From: Sphingomonas sp. 7/4-4
GTDB lineage: Bacteria > Pseudomonadota > Alphaproteobacteria > Sphingomonadales > Sphingomonadaceae
NCBI RefSeq assembly: GCF_027941955.1
Contig: NZ_CP115960.1
Span: 372,001-436,000, forward strand
Length of the DNA stretch: 64,000 nucleotides
Reading direction: 5' to 3'
The translations under genes were made by a program, and so were the position numbers. Shown in pieces: positions 54,703 to 64,000 of this stretch (position 1 is the stretch's first letter; each line of letters opens with the position of its first letter). Under the pieces are notes generated by a model, which saw only the letters and a program-made list of their open reading frames with translations, made no database searches and was not told the origin of the DNA.

Positions 54703-57700
54703 ATGGCGCATTCGGGATTCGTACCGCTCCGGGTCTTCTCCTCCTACACGATGCTCGAAGGCGCGATCGAGCCCAAGGCGATCGCGAAGCGCGCGCGCGA
54801 ACTGGGCTTTCCCGCGGTGGGGGTTACCGATCGCAACGGCCTTTACGCGGCCATGCCCTTCTCGGACGCATGCAAGAAATCGGGCGTGCAGCCGATCGTC
54901 GGCACCTTGCTCGCGGTTAAGCGCCCCGAACTCGCCGAGGGCGCGCCGGTCGCGATCGATTGGCTGGCGCTCTATGCGCAGGACGAGACCGGCTATCTCA
55001 ACCTCTGCAATCTCGTTTCCGCGGCGCATCTCGATCGGCCGATCGAGGAAGACGCCCATGTCCCGCTCGACGCGCTCGAAGGCCGCACCGACGGGCTGAT
55101 CTGCCTCACCGCGGGCGCCGAGGGTGCGCTCGCACGGCTCTATGCCGAGGGGCAGGACAGCGCCGCCGAGGCCTATGCCCGGCGGATCGAGGCGTTGTTT
55201 CCCGATCGACTCTATGTCGAGATCGTCCGCCGGCTGAACGAAGTCGAGGGGCGCGCCGAGGCCAAGCTGCTCGATTATGCCTATGCGCGCGACTTGCCGC
55301 TGGTCGCGACCAATCCCTGCTGCTTCGCCGACGAGAGCTTCCACGAAGCGCATGACGCGATGCTGTGCATCGCCAATTCCTCGTACATCGCCAGCGACGA
55401 TCGTCCGCGCTCCTCGCCCGATGCGTGGATGAAGCCCGCCAACGAGATGAAGTCGCTGTTCGCCGATCTGCCTGAGGCGATCGCCAACACGCTCGTCGTC
55501 GCGCAGCGCTGCGCCTATGCCGCTCCCCAGCGCAAGCCGATCCTCCCCAGCCTCGCCGGCGACCGCGAAGGCGAGGCGGCGATGCTGCGCGAGCAGGCCC
55601 GTGAAGGGCTGGAGATGCGGCTGAAGAAGATTGCCGAAATCGAGGGCAAACCTCTCCCCGTTCGTGCTGAGCATGTCGAAGCACCGCTCTCCACTCTTCC
55701 CGCAGATCCAGAACAAGAACGGGCCTTCGACAAGCTCAGGCCGAACGGGGAGGGAAATCCTCCAACAGCGCAGAAGACTGGACCAAGCCCTATTTCGACC
55801 GCCTCGAGTTCGAGCTCGACGTCATCATTCAGATGGGCTTCCCCGGCTATTTCCTGATCGTCGCGGACTTCATCAAGTGGGCCAAGGCGCACGACATTCC
55901 GGTCGGCCCGGGCCGCGGTTCGGGCGCTGGTTCGGTGGTCGCCTGGGTGCTGACGATCACCGATCTCGATCCACTCAAGCTCGGCCTGCTGTTCGAACGC
56001 TTTCTCAATCCCGAGCGCGTGTCGATGCCCGACTTCGACATCGACTTCTGCGAAACCCGCCGCGGCGAGGTGATCCGCTACGTCCAGGAGAAATACGGCC
56101 GCGATACCGTGGCGCAGATCATCACCTTCGGAACGATGAAGGCGCGCGCGGTGCTCAAGGACGTCGGCCGCGTGCTCCAGATGAGCTATGGCCAGGTCGA
56201 TCGCCTCGCCAAGCAGATCCCGAACCACCCGACCGATCCCTGGACACTCGAGCGCACGCTGAACGGCGTCAGCGAATTCAACGCCGAATACAAGAACCAC
56301 AGCGACGTCCGGCACCTGATCGACTTGTCGATGCGGCTCGAAGGCCTGCCGCGCCACTCGTCCACCCACGCCGCGGGCGTGGTGATCGGCGATCGCCCGC
56401 TCGCCGAGCTCGTCCCGCTCTATCGCGATCCGCGGTCGGACATGCCCGTCACGCAGTTCGACATGAAATATGTCGAGGCGGCGGGGCTGGTGAAGTTCGA
56501 CTTTCTCGGCCTCAAGACGCTGTCGGTGCTCAAAAAGGCCGTCGAACTGCTCGCCGACCGCGGCATCGAAGTCGATCTCGATACTCTCGGCTGGGACGAT
56601 CCCGAAGTCTATGACCTGCTCCAGCGCGGCGACACGGTCGGCGTGTTCCAGCTCGAATCGGAGGGCATGCGACGCACGCTCACCGCCGTGCGCCCGACCA
56701 ATTTCGGCGACATCATCGCGCTCGTCTCGCTCTATCGCCCGGGCCCGATGGACAACATCCCGAGCTTCGGCCACCGCAAGGGCGGGCGCGAGGAGATCGT
56801 CTATCCGCACGCCCTGCTCGAGCCGATCCTGAACGAGACCTACGGGATCTTCGTCTATCAGGAACAGGTGATGCAGGCCGCGCAGGTGCTCGCGGGCTAC
56901 ACGCTCGGCGGCGCGGACATGCTCCGCCGCGCGATGGGCAAGAAGATCAAGGCGGAGATGGACGCGCAGCGCGCGATCTTCGTCGAAGGCTGCGGACGCG
57001 TGAACGGGATCAAGCCCGCCAAGGCCAACGAGCTGTTCGACTTGATCGACAAGTTCGCCGGCTACGGCTTCAACAAGTCGCACGCCGCCGCTTATGCGCT
57101 GCTCGCGTATCAGACGGCGTGGCTCAAGACCCACCATCCGCACGAATTCTTCGCCGCGTCGATGGCGTACGACATCCATCAGACCGACAAGCTCGCGATC
57201 TTCGCCGACGACATGCGTCGCCTGTCGATCGAATGTCTGCCGCCCGACATCAATGCCAGCCTCGCCGACTTTCATGTCGAGAAGCACAACGATGGGCTGG
57301 CGGTGCGCTATGCATTGGGCGCGCTGAAGGGCGTCGGCGAGCGCGCGATGGAGCTACTAGTCGAGGAACGCGATACCAAGGTCGCTTCCAGTCGCTCGAC
57401 GATTTCGCCAAGCGAGTCGATCCACGGCTGCTCAACAAGCGCCAGGTCGAGACGCTCGCCGCCGCGGGCGCGTTCGACGGGATCGAGCCCAACCGTGCCG
57501 GTGTCCATGCCGCAGCGGAGACGATCCTCGCAGTGGCCCAGCGTACGCATGACAGCCGGACGAGCGGGCAGGGCGGCCTGTTCGGCGAATCCGAGCCGAG
57601 CGGCGGCGCGATCAACTTGCCGCGCAGCGCGCACTGGTCGCTCGCCGACAAGATCGCCGCCGAAAAGGACGCATTCGGCTATTATTTCTCGGCGCATCCG

Positions 57701-58309
57701 CTCGATCGCTATTCGCACCTCGTCCGCAGCCAGGGAGCCCGCGAGATTGCGTCACTCGGCGAGGTCCAGATCCCCGAGGGTGCCCGCATCGGCGCGACGA
57801 TCGCGGCGCTGATCGAGGATGCGCGTTGGCGCACCTCGGCGCGCGGCAATCGCTATCTGATGGCGACGATCTCCGACCAAAGCGGCCAGGTGCTCACCAC
57901 CTGCTTCGACGATATCGCCGCCGCGGACATGGAAGAGGCCGCGCGTGCGGGTGGTTGCGCTGTGCTCACCGTCGAGCTCGACAAGCGCCCGGGCGAGGAT
58001 ACACCGCGGGTGTCGGTCAAACGCGTCCAGCCTTTCGAGAGCATCGCCAATGTCGCGCGATTGCTGGTCGATCTGGTCGTCGACGACGCGGCTGCGCTGC
58101 CCCGCCTTGCCGAGATGATCGGCGAGGCGCGCGGCGGACGTTGCACTGTCCGGCTATGGGCGCCGCTCGGTGCCGCTGGGCAGGCCGAAGTGGTGATCGG
58201 CCGCAACTTCCGCATCGATGAGGAGCTGCTCGTGCGGATCGCCGGGATGCCCGGCGTGCGCTCGGCGGAGTTTGCCAGCACCGCAGCGATGCTCGCCGTG
58301 GCCGCCTAG
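54703..58309 (+). CDS. dnaE: DNA polymerase III alpha subunit, two frameshifts as sequenced
   Basis: The replicative polymerase, about 1200 residues when joined. PHP domain: [39 protein letters not shown]. Palm: [12 protein letters not shown] and MPDFDIDFC with the catalytic Asp pair, [14 protein letters not shown] segment, [39 protein letters not shown], and [24 protein letters not shown]. The C-terminal OB and tau-binding parts are in a third frame ([19 protein letters not shown]). The first break is near 55747-55757 just after an inserted family A repeat. The second is at GG 57380-57381, where one more G restores [16 protein letters not shown]. An essential gene, so sequencing errors are likely. 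Confidence 0.93.
55658..55749. repeat. Family A palindromic repeat inside dnaE coding sequence
   Basis: Arms CCGTTCGTGCTGAGCATGTC and CTTCGACAAGCTCAGGCCGA are the same as the intergenic copies at 39719 and 47771. Here they lie between the codons for KKIAEIEG and those for [18 protein letters not shown], a variable linker before the palm. The repeat is translated without stop codons ([15 protein letters not shown] ... [11 protein letters not shown]), adding roughly 30 residues. The frameshift directly after it leaves open whether it is in frame in the living cell. Confidence 0.85.
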
Positions 58310-58319
58310 CCAAGAATTC

Positions 58320-58405
58320 GCCATCCCGGCGAAAGCCGGGATCCGGGGTGATTCTGTCCCGTCGGTGCCGCTTGGCTCTGGGTCCCGGCTTTCGCCGGGA
58401 TGACG
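58320..58405. repeat. Family B palindromic repeat after dnaE
   Basis: Arms GCCATCCCGGCGAAAGCCGG and CCGGCTTTCGCCGGGATGAC around a spacer containing TTGGCTCTGGGTCC. It begins about ten bases after the dnaE stop and could end its transcript. Confidence 0.85.
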
Positions 58406-58513
58406 TTGGGAATTGAGGCACGTCGTAACGAATCGTTGCCAACCGCCTCGCCCCTCGACTCCTCTACCTCTCCGGGCATACCCTCTCCTCAAAAATAAGA
58501 GCGGAGAAGAGCG

Positions 58514-60097
58514 ATGCTGGGTGGAATGCAGGATTTCGAGCTGCGCGTCATGCGCCTGCTCGATCACGCCGCGCGCGAGCATGGGCCGCGCGAGATCGTC
58601 ACGCGCTGGGCCGACGGCACCGAGACCCGCACCAACTGGGCCGGGATCGCGCACGATGCCCGCCGGCTCGCGCAGGCGCTCGAACGGCTCGGGGTGAAGC
58701 CCGGTGAGCGCGTCGCGACGCTCGGCATGAACCACAGCCGCCATCTCGTCGCCTGGTACGGCACGATCGGCATGGGCGGTGTCATCCACACGATCAACCC
58801 GCGCCTGTTCGAGGACCAGCTCGCCTTCATCGCCAACCATGCCGAGGATGAGGTCCTGCTCTACGATCGGGCCTTTCAGCCCATCGTCGACAAGCTCAAG
58901 CCGCAATGGACGACGATCCGCCATTATGTCTGCTTCGACGACGGCGCATTCGAAGCGCTGCTCGACGCCGAAACCGGCAACTATGCCTGGGTCGAGGGCG
59001 GCGAGCGCGAGCCGTGCATGCTGTGCTACACCAGCGGTACCACCGGCAATCCCAAGGGCGTGCTCTACACCCACCGCTCGACCGTGATCCATGCGATCAC
59101 CGAGCTCCAGCCCGCCGAGTTCGATCTTTCCACGCAATCGATCGCAATGCCGATCGTGCCGATGTTCCACGCCGTCGGCTGGGGCCTGCCCTTCGCCGGC
59201 GCGGCGGTGGGGGTGAAATTCGTCTTCTCTGCGATCAACGAGCCCAAAGTGCTGTGCGAGCTGATGAATCGCGAGAAGGTGACGCACAGTGCCGGCGTTC
59301 CTACCGTCTGGTTCGCGATGTTCCAGTATATGGACGCGACCGGCGCCGCGCCCGAGCATCTGAAGATCGTCACGATCGGCGGCTCGGCGGCGCCACGCGC
59401 GATGATCGAGCGCCTGATGAAGATGGGCATTCGCGTCAATCACGCCTGGGGGATGACCGAGACCTCGCCGATCGGCACGATGGGCGCGCCGTCGCCCGAT
59501 TTCGACGATCTGACCTTCGAGCAGCAGGTCGATCAGGTTTCGAAACAGGGCAAGGTGCCGTTCGGAGTCGAGCTGCGCGTGGTCGACGAGGAAGGCGTGG
59601 AGCAGCCGCGCGACGGCAAGAGCTCCGGCCGCCTCCAGGTCCGCGGCCCCTGGATCATCCGCCAATATTTCGGCGAGGAGCAGCTCGCAGTCGATCCCGA
59701 CAATTGGTTCGACACCGGCGACGTCGCTGTCCTCCACCCCGACGGGACGATGCAGATCACCGATCGCGCCAAGGACGTGATCAAATCGGGCGGCGAATGG
59801 ATCAGCTCGGTCGAGCTGGAGAATGCCGCAGTCGGCTGCGCGGGTGTCGCCGAGGCGGCGGCGATCGGGGTGTTTCATCCCAAATGGGATGAGCGCCCGA
59901 TCCTGCTGGTGGTCCGCAAACCCGATGGCGCAGTGACCGCCGAGCTGATCCAGGCGCATCTGGAGAAGCATGTCGCCAAATGGTGGCTGCCCGACGAGAT
60001 CCACTTCGTCGAGAGCCTGCCGCACACCGCCACCGGCAAGCTGCTCAAGACCGCGATCCGCGCACAGTACAAGGACTTCAAGCTGGCGGCGGCTTGA
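58514..60097 (+). CDS. Fatty-acid/acyl-CoA ligase (AMP-forming)
   Basis: A 527-residue ANL-family enzyme. AMP-binding motif [20 protein letters not shown]4/A5 region [12 protein letters not shown], the hinge [32 protein letters not shown] and the catalytic Lys in [12 protein letters not shown]. Pattern and length are those of medium/long-chain acyl-CoA synthetases of the AlkK type. It activates a free fatty acid for beta-oxidation or lipid synthesis. The start [24 protein letters not shown] follows AGAAGAG. Confidence 0.93.
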   Translation: MLGGMQDFELRVMRLLDHAAREHGPREIVTRWADGTETRTNWAGIAHDARRLAQALERLGVKPGERVATLGMNHSRHLVAWYGTIGMGGVIHTINPRLFEDQLAFIANHAEDEVLLYDRAFQPIVDKLKPQWTTIRHYVCFDDGAFEALLDAETGNYAWVEGGEREPCMLCYTSGTTGNPKGVLYTHRSTVIHAITELQPAEFDLSTQSIAMPIVPMFHAVGWGLPFAGAAVGVKFVFSAINEPKVLCELMNREKVTHSAGVPTVWFAMFQYMDATGAAPEHLKIVTIGGSAAPRAMIERLMKMGIRVNHAWGMTETSPIGTMGAPSPDFDDLTFEQQVDQVSKQGKVPFGVELRVVDEEGVEQPRDGKSSGRLQVRGPWIIRQYFGEEQLAVDPDNWFDTGDVAVLHPDGTMQITDRAKDVIKSGGEWISSVELENAAVGCAGVAEAAAIGVFHPKWDERPILLVVRKPDGAVTAELIQAHLEKHVAKWWLPDEIHFVESLPHTATGKLLKTAIRAQYKDFKLAAA

Positions 60098-60135
60098 ATG
60101 TCCCCTCCCTTGCAGGGAGGAGTCCTGTCGGTTAC

Positions 60136-62763
60136 CTACTTGGCTGCCAACACTGCCGCGCTGACCTCGCTCGCCTTCGCGTCCTTGAACCGTGCGCAGT
60201 TGCGGATCGCCTCCAGCGCGCGGTCGAGATCGAGCGTACTGTCGTTGGCGAGTTGCGGTCGCAATTTGGCGTCGACCGCGTCCGCCGCCTCGTTGGTGCA
60301 CAGCACGTTGAACATCTGCGCGGCACGTGCCGAGAAGATGCCGCCGCCGCCCGCCGCCTTGGAGAAAGTGTCGAAGTTGGTCAGCATATAGTCCGAGGCG
60401 ATATCGCGGGTCTTCGCCGAGCCGAGGAAGCTGGCCGTGGCATAGAGCCGGCCGACCTGCGGCAGACGCGGATCCTTGAACTCGTTCAGGAACCAGCGCG
60501 CAACGTCGGGATTGCCCGAGTTGCCGATCGCCTGGAACGCGGCTTGGCGCAGCATCGGATCCTGCCCGGCGAGGCCCTTCTCGGCGACGGCCTTCGCCAG
60601 CGGCACGCCCTTATCCTCGATGTCGAGCGACAGTGCGAGTTGCCCGAATTGCGGATCGAGCGCCTTGGCGTCGCCGGCCAGATACGCGTCGGCTGCGGCG
60701 GTCAGCTTGGCCCGCACGGCCGCGTCGCCCCCGGCGCCTGCCACGAGCTGGACCATGTCGCTGCGCAGCTTCTTGCGGTCCGGCGTGTCGGATGCATGCG
60801 CGCCCACCGTCGGATCGAAGCCGAGCTGGGCGAGCTTGGGCCCATAGATGTCGGCGATCAGCTTGCGGTAGGCGGGAAGCGCCGCGTCGCTGATCAGTCC
60901 GCGCCGCAGCATCCCGCGCAGCCGCGTGCCGTTGTCGAGCGCGGCGTTGGAGGCGGGGTGCGCCGCCATCGCGCGCGCCAGCGCCACCAGCTGCGGATAT
61001 TTGGCCTTGCCCGCATAAAACGACGCCCAAAGGCTGTCGGTGACTGCCAGCGCCTCGCCTTCGGGAAGCGTCGGCGCAGCTGCGATCAGCGCGTTCCACT
61101 CCGCCGGGTCCATGTCGAAGCGGTAATAGCCCCAGCCGCCGGCATTGGGGACGATCACGCCGTCGCCCTTGGCCTCGATCGCCCCGCTCGGCTTGTCGAG
61201 CAGCGTGCAGCTGCGCACCGCCGCGCGGCGGACGCAGACCGGCACGATCCACTGGGTGGCGGGCAGGTTGCTGCCGAAATAGGCATAACGCGATTGGCTG
61301 GCGGTCAGTGCATCGCCGTCGCGCTTCAGCGCCACTACCGGCACGCCCTGCTGATCGACGAAGCTCCTGAGCGATGCCAGCACGCGTGGATCGTGCGCGG
61401 CGCTGGCGAGTGAATCGAAGAACTGGTCGGTAGTGGCGTTGCCGTGATGGTAGCGCTGCATGTGCAGCCGCACGCCGTCGCGGAACTTCTCCTCGCCCAG
61501 ATAGGCGGCGATCATCGCCACCACCTGGCCGCCCTTGCCATAAGTGATCTGGTCGAACGCCGCGTCGATATTGGCGTCGTTGGTGATCTTCTCGTGGATC
61601 GGGCGCCCGGCGGCCAGCGCGTCGATCTGCATCGCGTCGAATGCTTCGTCGATTGCCGAGACGCCGATGTTGAGGTCAGGCCGCCACTCGTTGCCGATGC
61701 GATAGCCCATCCAGTTGGCGAAGCTCTCGTTGAGCCAGATATCGTCCCACCACGCGGGGGTGACGACGTCGCCGAACCATTGGTGCGACAGCTCGTGCGC
61801 GACGACCATGCCGAAGGTCTGCTTGTCCTCGGTCGGCGAGTCCTCATCGACGAACAATATGCCGTCGCCGTAAATGTCGGCGCCGGCATTCTCCATCGCC
61901 CCGGGCATAACCGGCGAGCCGATCTGATCGAGCTTGGGATAGGGGAAGGGCTGGTCGAAATAATGCTCGAGCAAGGCGACGATCTTCTTGGAGCCCTCGA
62001 GTGCATAGGCCATCTGCCCGGCATAGGGCTTGGTCCCGACGATGCGCAGCGGCAGCGGCTTCGGGCGTTGCGGGGTTGCGGGAACGGTGCCCTGAACGGT
62101 CACGAACGGCCCGGTCACGAACGCGACGAGATAGGTCGGCAGCGGCTCGGTCGGCGCGAAGCGGTGCTTGACCAGCTTGCCGGCGGAGAGCGGCTTGCCC
62201 TGCTCGGGCGCGTTGCTGACCGCGACGAAGCCGGGCTTCGTGGTCACGCTGACGGTGAAGGGTGTCTTGTATCCGGGCTGGTCGAATGACGGAAACGCAG
62301 CGCGCGCATCGATCGATTCGAACTGCGACCAGCTATACCAGTCGTCACCCACCTTGATCCGGTACAGCCCCGAGGGCCCACCTGCGAACGCGGCGTTATA
62401 GTCGAACTTGAGCGTCAGCTTACCCGCCGGAATCGTCCGGCCGAAATCGACCTGCGCCAGCCCGGTCGGGCTCTTCTGCGTGAAGGTCACCGGCGTCTCG
62501 CGCTTGCCGATCTTCACCACCGCCCTGCTGACCTTGAGGTCGCGTCCGTGCATGAAGATCGATGCCGCGGGCTGCTTCAGCTCCACGTCGATCTCGGTAT
62601 GGCCGGAGAAACGCTCCCGCTCGGGCAGGATCGTCATGTCGAGCCGATAAGCGATCGGCTTCACCGTATCGGGGAGCTTGCCGGTCGGGAGCGGCGAGGC
62701 GGATTGGGCGAGGGCGGAGGCGGGGACAACGAAGGCGCAGAGCGCAAGCAGGAAGACGCGCAT
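60136..62763 (-). CDS. M1-family aminopeptidase (PepN-like), exported
   Basis: An 875-residue metallopeptidase. Signal peptide MRVFLLALCAFVVPASALAQS. The N-terminal beta-domain is DTVKPIAYRLDMTILPERERFSG, followed by the catalytic domain with the substrate-binding PGAMENAGADIYGD and zinc site HELSHQWFGDVVTPAWWDDIWLNESFANW (HExxH about residue 323 with the downstream Glu), and a C-terminal ERAP1-like helical domain. It removes N-terminal residues from peptides, probably in the periplasm. Length and frame are normal. Confidence 0.95.
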   Translation of the reverse strand: MRVFLLALCAFVVPASALAQSASPLPTGKLPDTVKPIAYRLDMTILPERERFSGHTEIDVELKQPAASIFMHGRDLKVSRAVVKIGKRETPVTFTQKSPTGLAQVDFGRTIPAGKLTLKFDYNAAFAGGPSGLYRIKVGDDWYSWSQFESIDARAAFPSFDQPGYKTPFTVSVTTKPGFVAVSNAPEQGKPLSAGKLVKHRFAPTEPLPTYLVAFVTGPFVTVQGTVPATPQRPKPLPLRIVGTKPYAGQMAYALEGSKKIVALLEHYFDQPFPYPKLDQIGSPVMPGAMENAGADIYGDGILFVDEDSPTEDKQTFGMVVAHELSHQWFGDVVTPAWWDDIWLNESFANWMGYRIGNEWRPDLNIGVSAIDEAFDAMQIDALAAGRPIHEKITNDANIDAAFDQITYGKGGQVVAMIAAYLGEEKFRDGVRLHMQRYHHGNATTDQFFDSLASAAHDPRVLASLRSFVDQQGVPVVALKRDGDALTASQSRYAYFGSNLPATQWIVPVCVRRAAVRSCTLLDKPSGAIEAKGDGVIVPNAGGWGYYRFDMDPAEWNALIAAAPTLPEGEALAVTDSLWASFYAGKAKYPQLVALARAMAAHPASNAALDNGTRLRGMLRRGLISDAALPAYRKLIADIYGPKLAQLGFDPTVGAHASDTPDRKKLRSDMVQLVAGAGGDAAVRAKLTAAADAYLAGDAKALDPQFGQLALSLDIEDKGVPLAKAVAEKGLAGQDPMLRQAAFQAIGNSGNPDVARWFLNEFKDPRLPQVGRLYATASFLGSAKTRDIASDYMLTNFDTFSKAAGGGGIFSARAAQMFNVLCTNEAADAVDAKLRPQLANDSTLDLDRALEAIRNCARFKDAKASEVSAAVLAAK

Positions 62764-62886
62764 CGGGATTCCTTGAAGGGATAAAGATGCTTAAGCGGCG
62801 AACTGCCCTAGGGCAATAGCACACCGGAGGCCTTGCGGGCCGCCTGCGCTTGGTTCACCTTCGCATGCGCAAAACGAGGACGCTGC

Positions 62887-63618
<732 letters not shown>

Positions 63619-63630
63619 CCCGTAAATCAC

Positions 63631-63713
63631 GCGTCATCCCGGCGGAAGCCGGGATCCAGAGTCAAATGCGATGTGGCATGTGGCTCTGGGCCCCGGCCTA
63701 CGCCGGGGTGACG
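63631..63713. repeat. Family B palindromic repeat between rutB and rutC
   Basis: Arms CGTCATCCCGGCGGAAGCCG and CGGCCTACGCCGGGGTGACG around a spacer containing GGCATGTGGCTCTGG. It lies within the rut gene pair, so it does not block their joint expression or else sets their ratio. Confidence 0.85.
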
Positions 63714-63729
63714 AGATAGAGGAGATCCG

Positions 63730-64000
63730 ATGCCCTTCGAACCGATCAACCCGACGCAATTCCCCACCCCGATCGCGCCCTATTCGGCCGGCGCGAAGGC
63801 GGGGAACACGGTCTATGTCTCGGGCGTGCTGGCGCTGGGCGAGGGCGGGGTGGTGCTCCATGTCGGCGATGCCGCCGCGCAGACCCGGCACGTGCTCGAC
63901 GTGATCAAGATCACGCTGGAGGCCGGTGGCGCCACCCTCGAGGACGTGGCGATGAACCACATCTTCCTCAAGGATTTGGGCGACTATGCCGCCTTCAACG
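63730..64000 (+). CDS. rutC: RutC, YjgF/YER057c/UK114 (RidA) family, 3' part outside window
   Basis: The first 90 residues of a RidA-like protein: MPFEPINPTQFPTPIAPYSAGAKAGNTVYVSGVLALGEGG, then HVGDAAAQTRHVLDVIKITLEAGGATLEDVAMNHIFLKD. The PIAPYSxGxKxGxxVYVSG opening matches RutC (3-aminoacrylate deaminase). Full length would be about 128 residues. It follows rutB. Confidence 0.93.
   Translation, partial: MPFEPINPTQFPTPIAPYSAGAKAGNTVYVSGVLALGEGGVVLHVGDAAAQTRHVLDVIKITLEAGGATLEDVAMNHIFLKDLGDYAAFN

Noticed and set aside
55747..57381. Programmed ribosomal frameshifting in dnaE
   Set aside because: No slippery heptamer with a downstream pseudoknot is evident, and many unrelated genes in the window carry similar homopolymer-linked shifts, which favours sequence error.

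Overview
The window is GC-rich chromosomal DNA of an alphaproteobacterium, most likely a sphingomonad (Sphingomonas or a close relative). This rests on gene content and order: a zwf-pgl-edd-glk-eda Entner-Doudoroff operon, mreB-mreC-mreD-mrdA-rodA, fabD-fabG-acpP-fabF-mltG, a TonB-dependent receptor, and two families of short palindromic repeats. I could not run a database search, so the assignment is an inference.

Layout. 1-3.1 kb: a small oxidoreductase/hydrolase cluster (GNAT, luciferase-like monooxygenase, YcaC-like hydrolase) divergent from a LysR regulator. 3.3-5.7 kb: a membrane protein with a small Xre regulator, then an exported gamma-glutamyltransferase homologue. 6.1-13.1 kb: a secreted Rhs/YD-repeat polymorphic-toxin locus on the minus strand. 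It has a mini YD protein, an N-terminal Rhs protein, a C-terminal Rhs protein with a tip domain, an AT-rich immunity candidate, then an orphan copy of the Rhs core with a different tip and a partner resembling EF-Tu domain 3. 13.2-15.2 kb: a broken VirB2-like pilin gene and an ABC transporter whose permease is cut short. 15.3-18.3 kb: a small block of phage- or plasmid-like genes ending at tRNA-Lys(CTT).

From 18.5 kb onward the window is mainly core genome. It carries cell elongation (rodA to mreB), mismatch repair (mutL), two CAP-domain proteins, rpsF-rpsR-rplI, fatty-acid synthesis (with a GxxExxY gene inside an 18-bp inverted repeat between fabD and fabG), the Entner-Doudoroff operon, argC, secG, pyrG, a small heat-shock gene behind a ROSE-like thermometer, a TonB-dependent receptor, a structured RNA candidate, lolC-lolD with a GNAT and a glutathione peroxidase, dnaE, an acyl-CoA ligase, an M1 aminopeptidase, and rutB-rutC running off the end.

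One property affects the whole annotation: about ten genes, several normally essential (dnaE twice, mrdA, zwf, eda, mutL, argC, a TonB receptor), carry single frameshifts, mostly consistent with one base missing from a short homopolymer. The simplest reading is sequencing or assembly error, so these are annotated as one gene each with the break stated. The most interesting candidate biology is the orphan Rhs tip paired with the EF-Tu-domain-3-like protein. Next are the IR-bounded GxxExxY unit and the palindromic repeat embedded in the coding sequence of dnaE.
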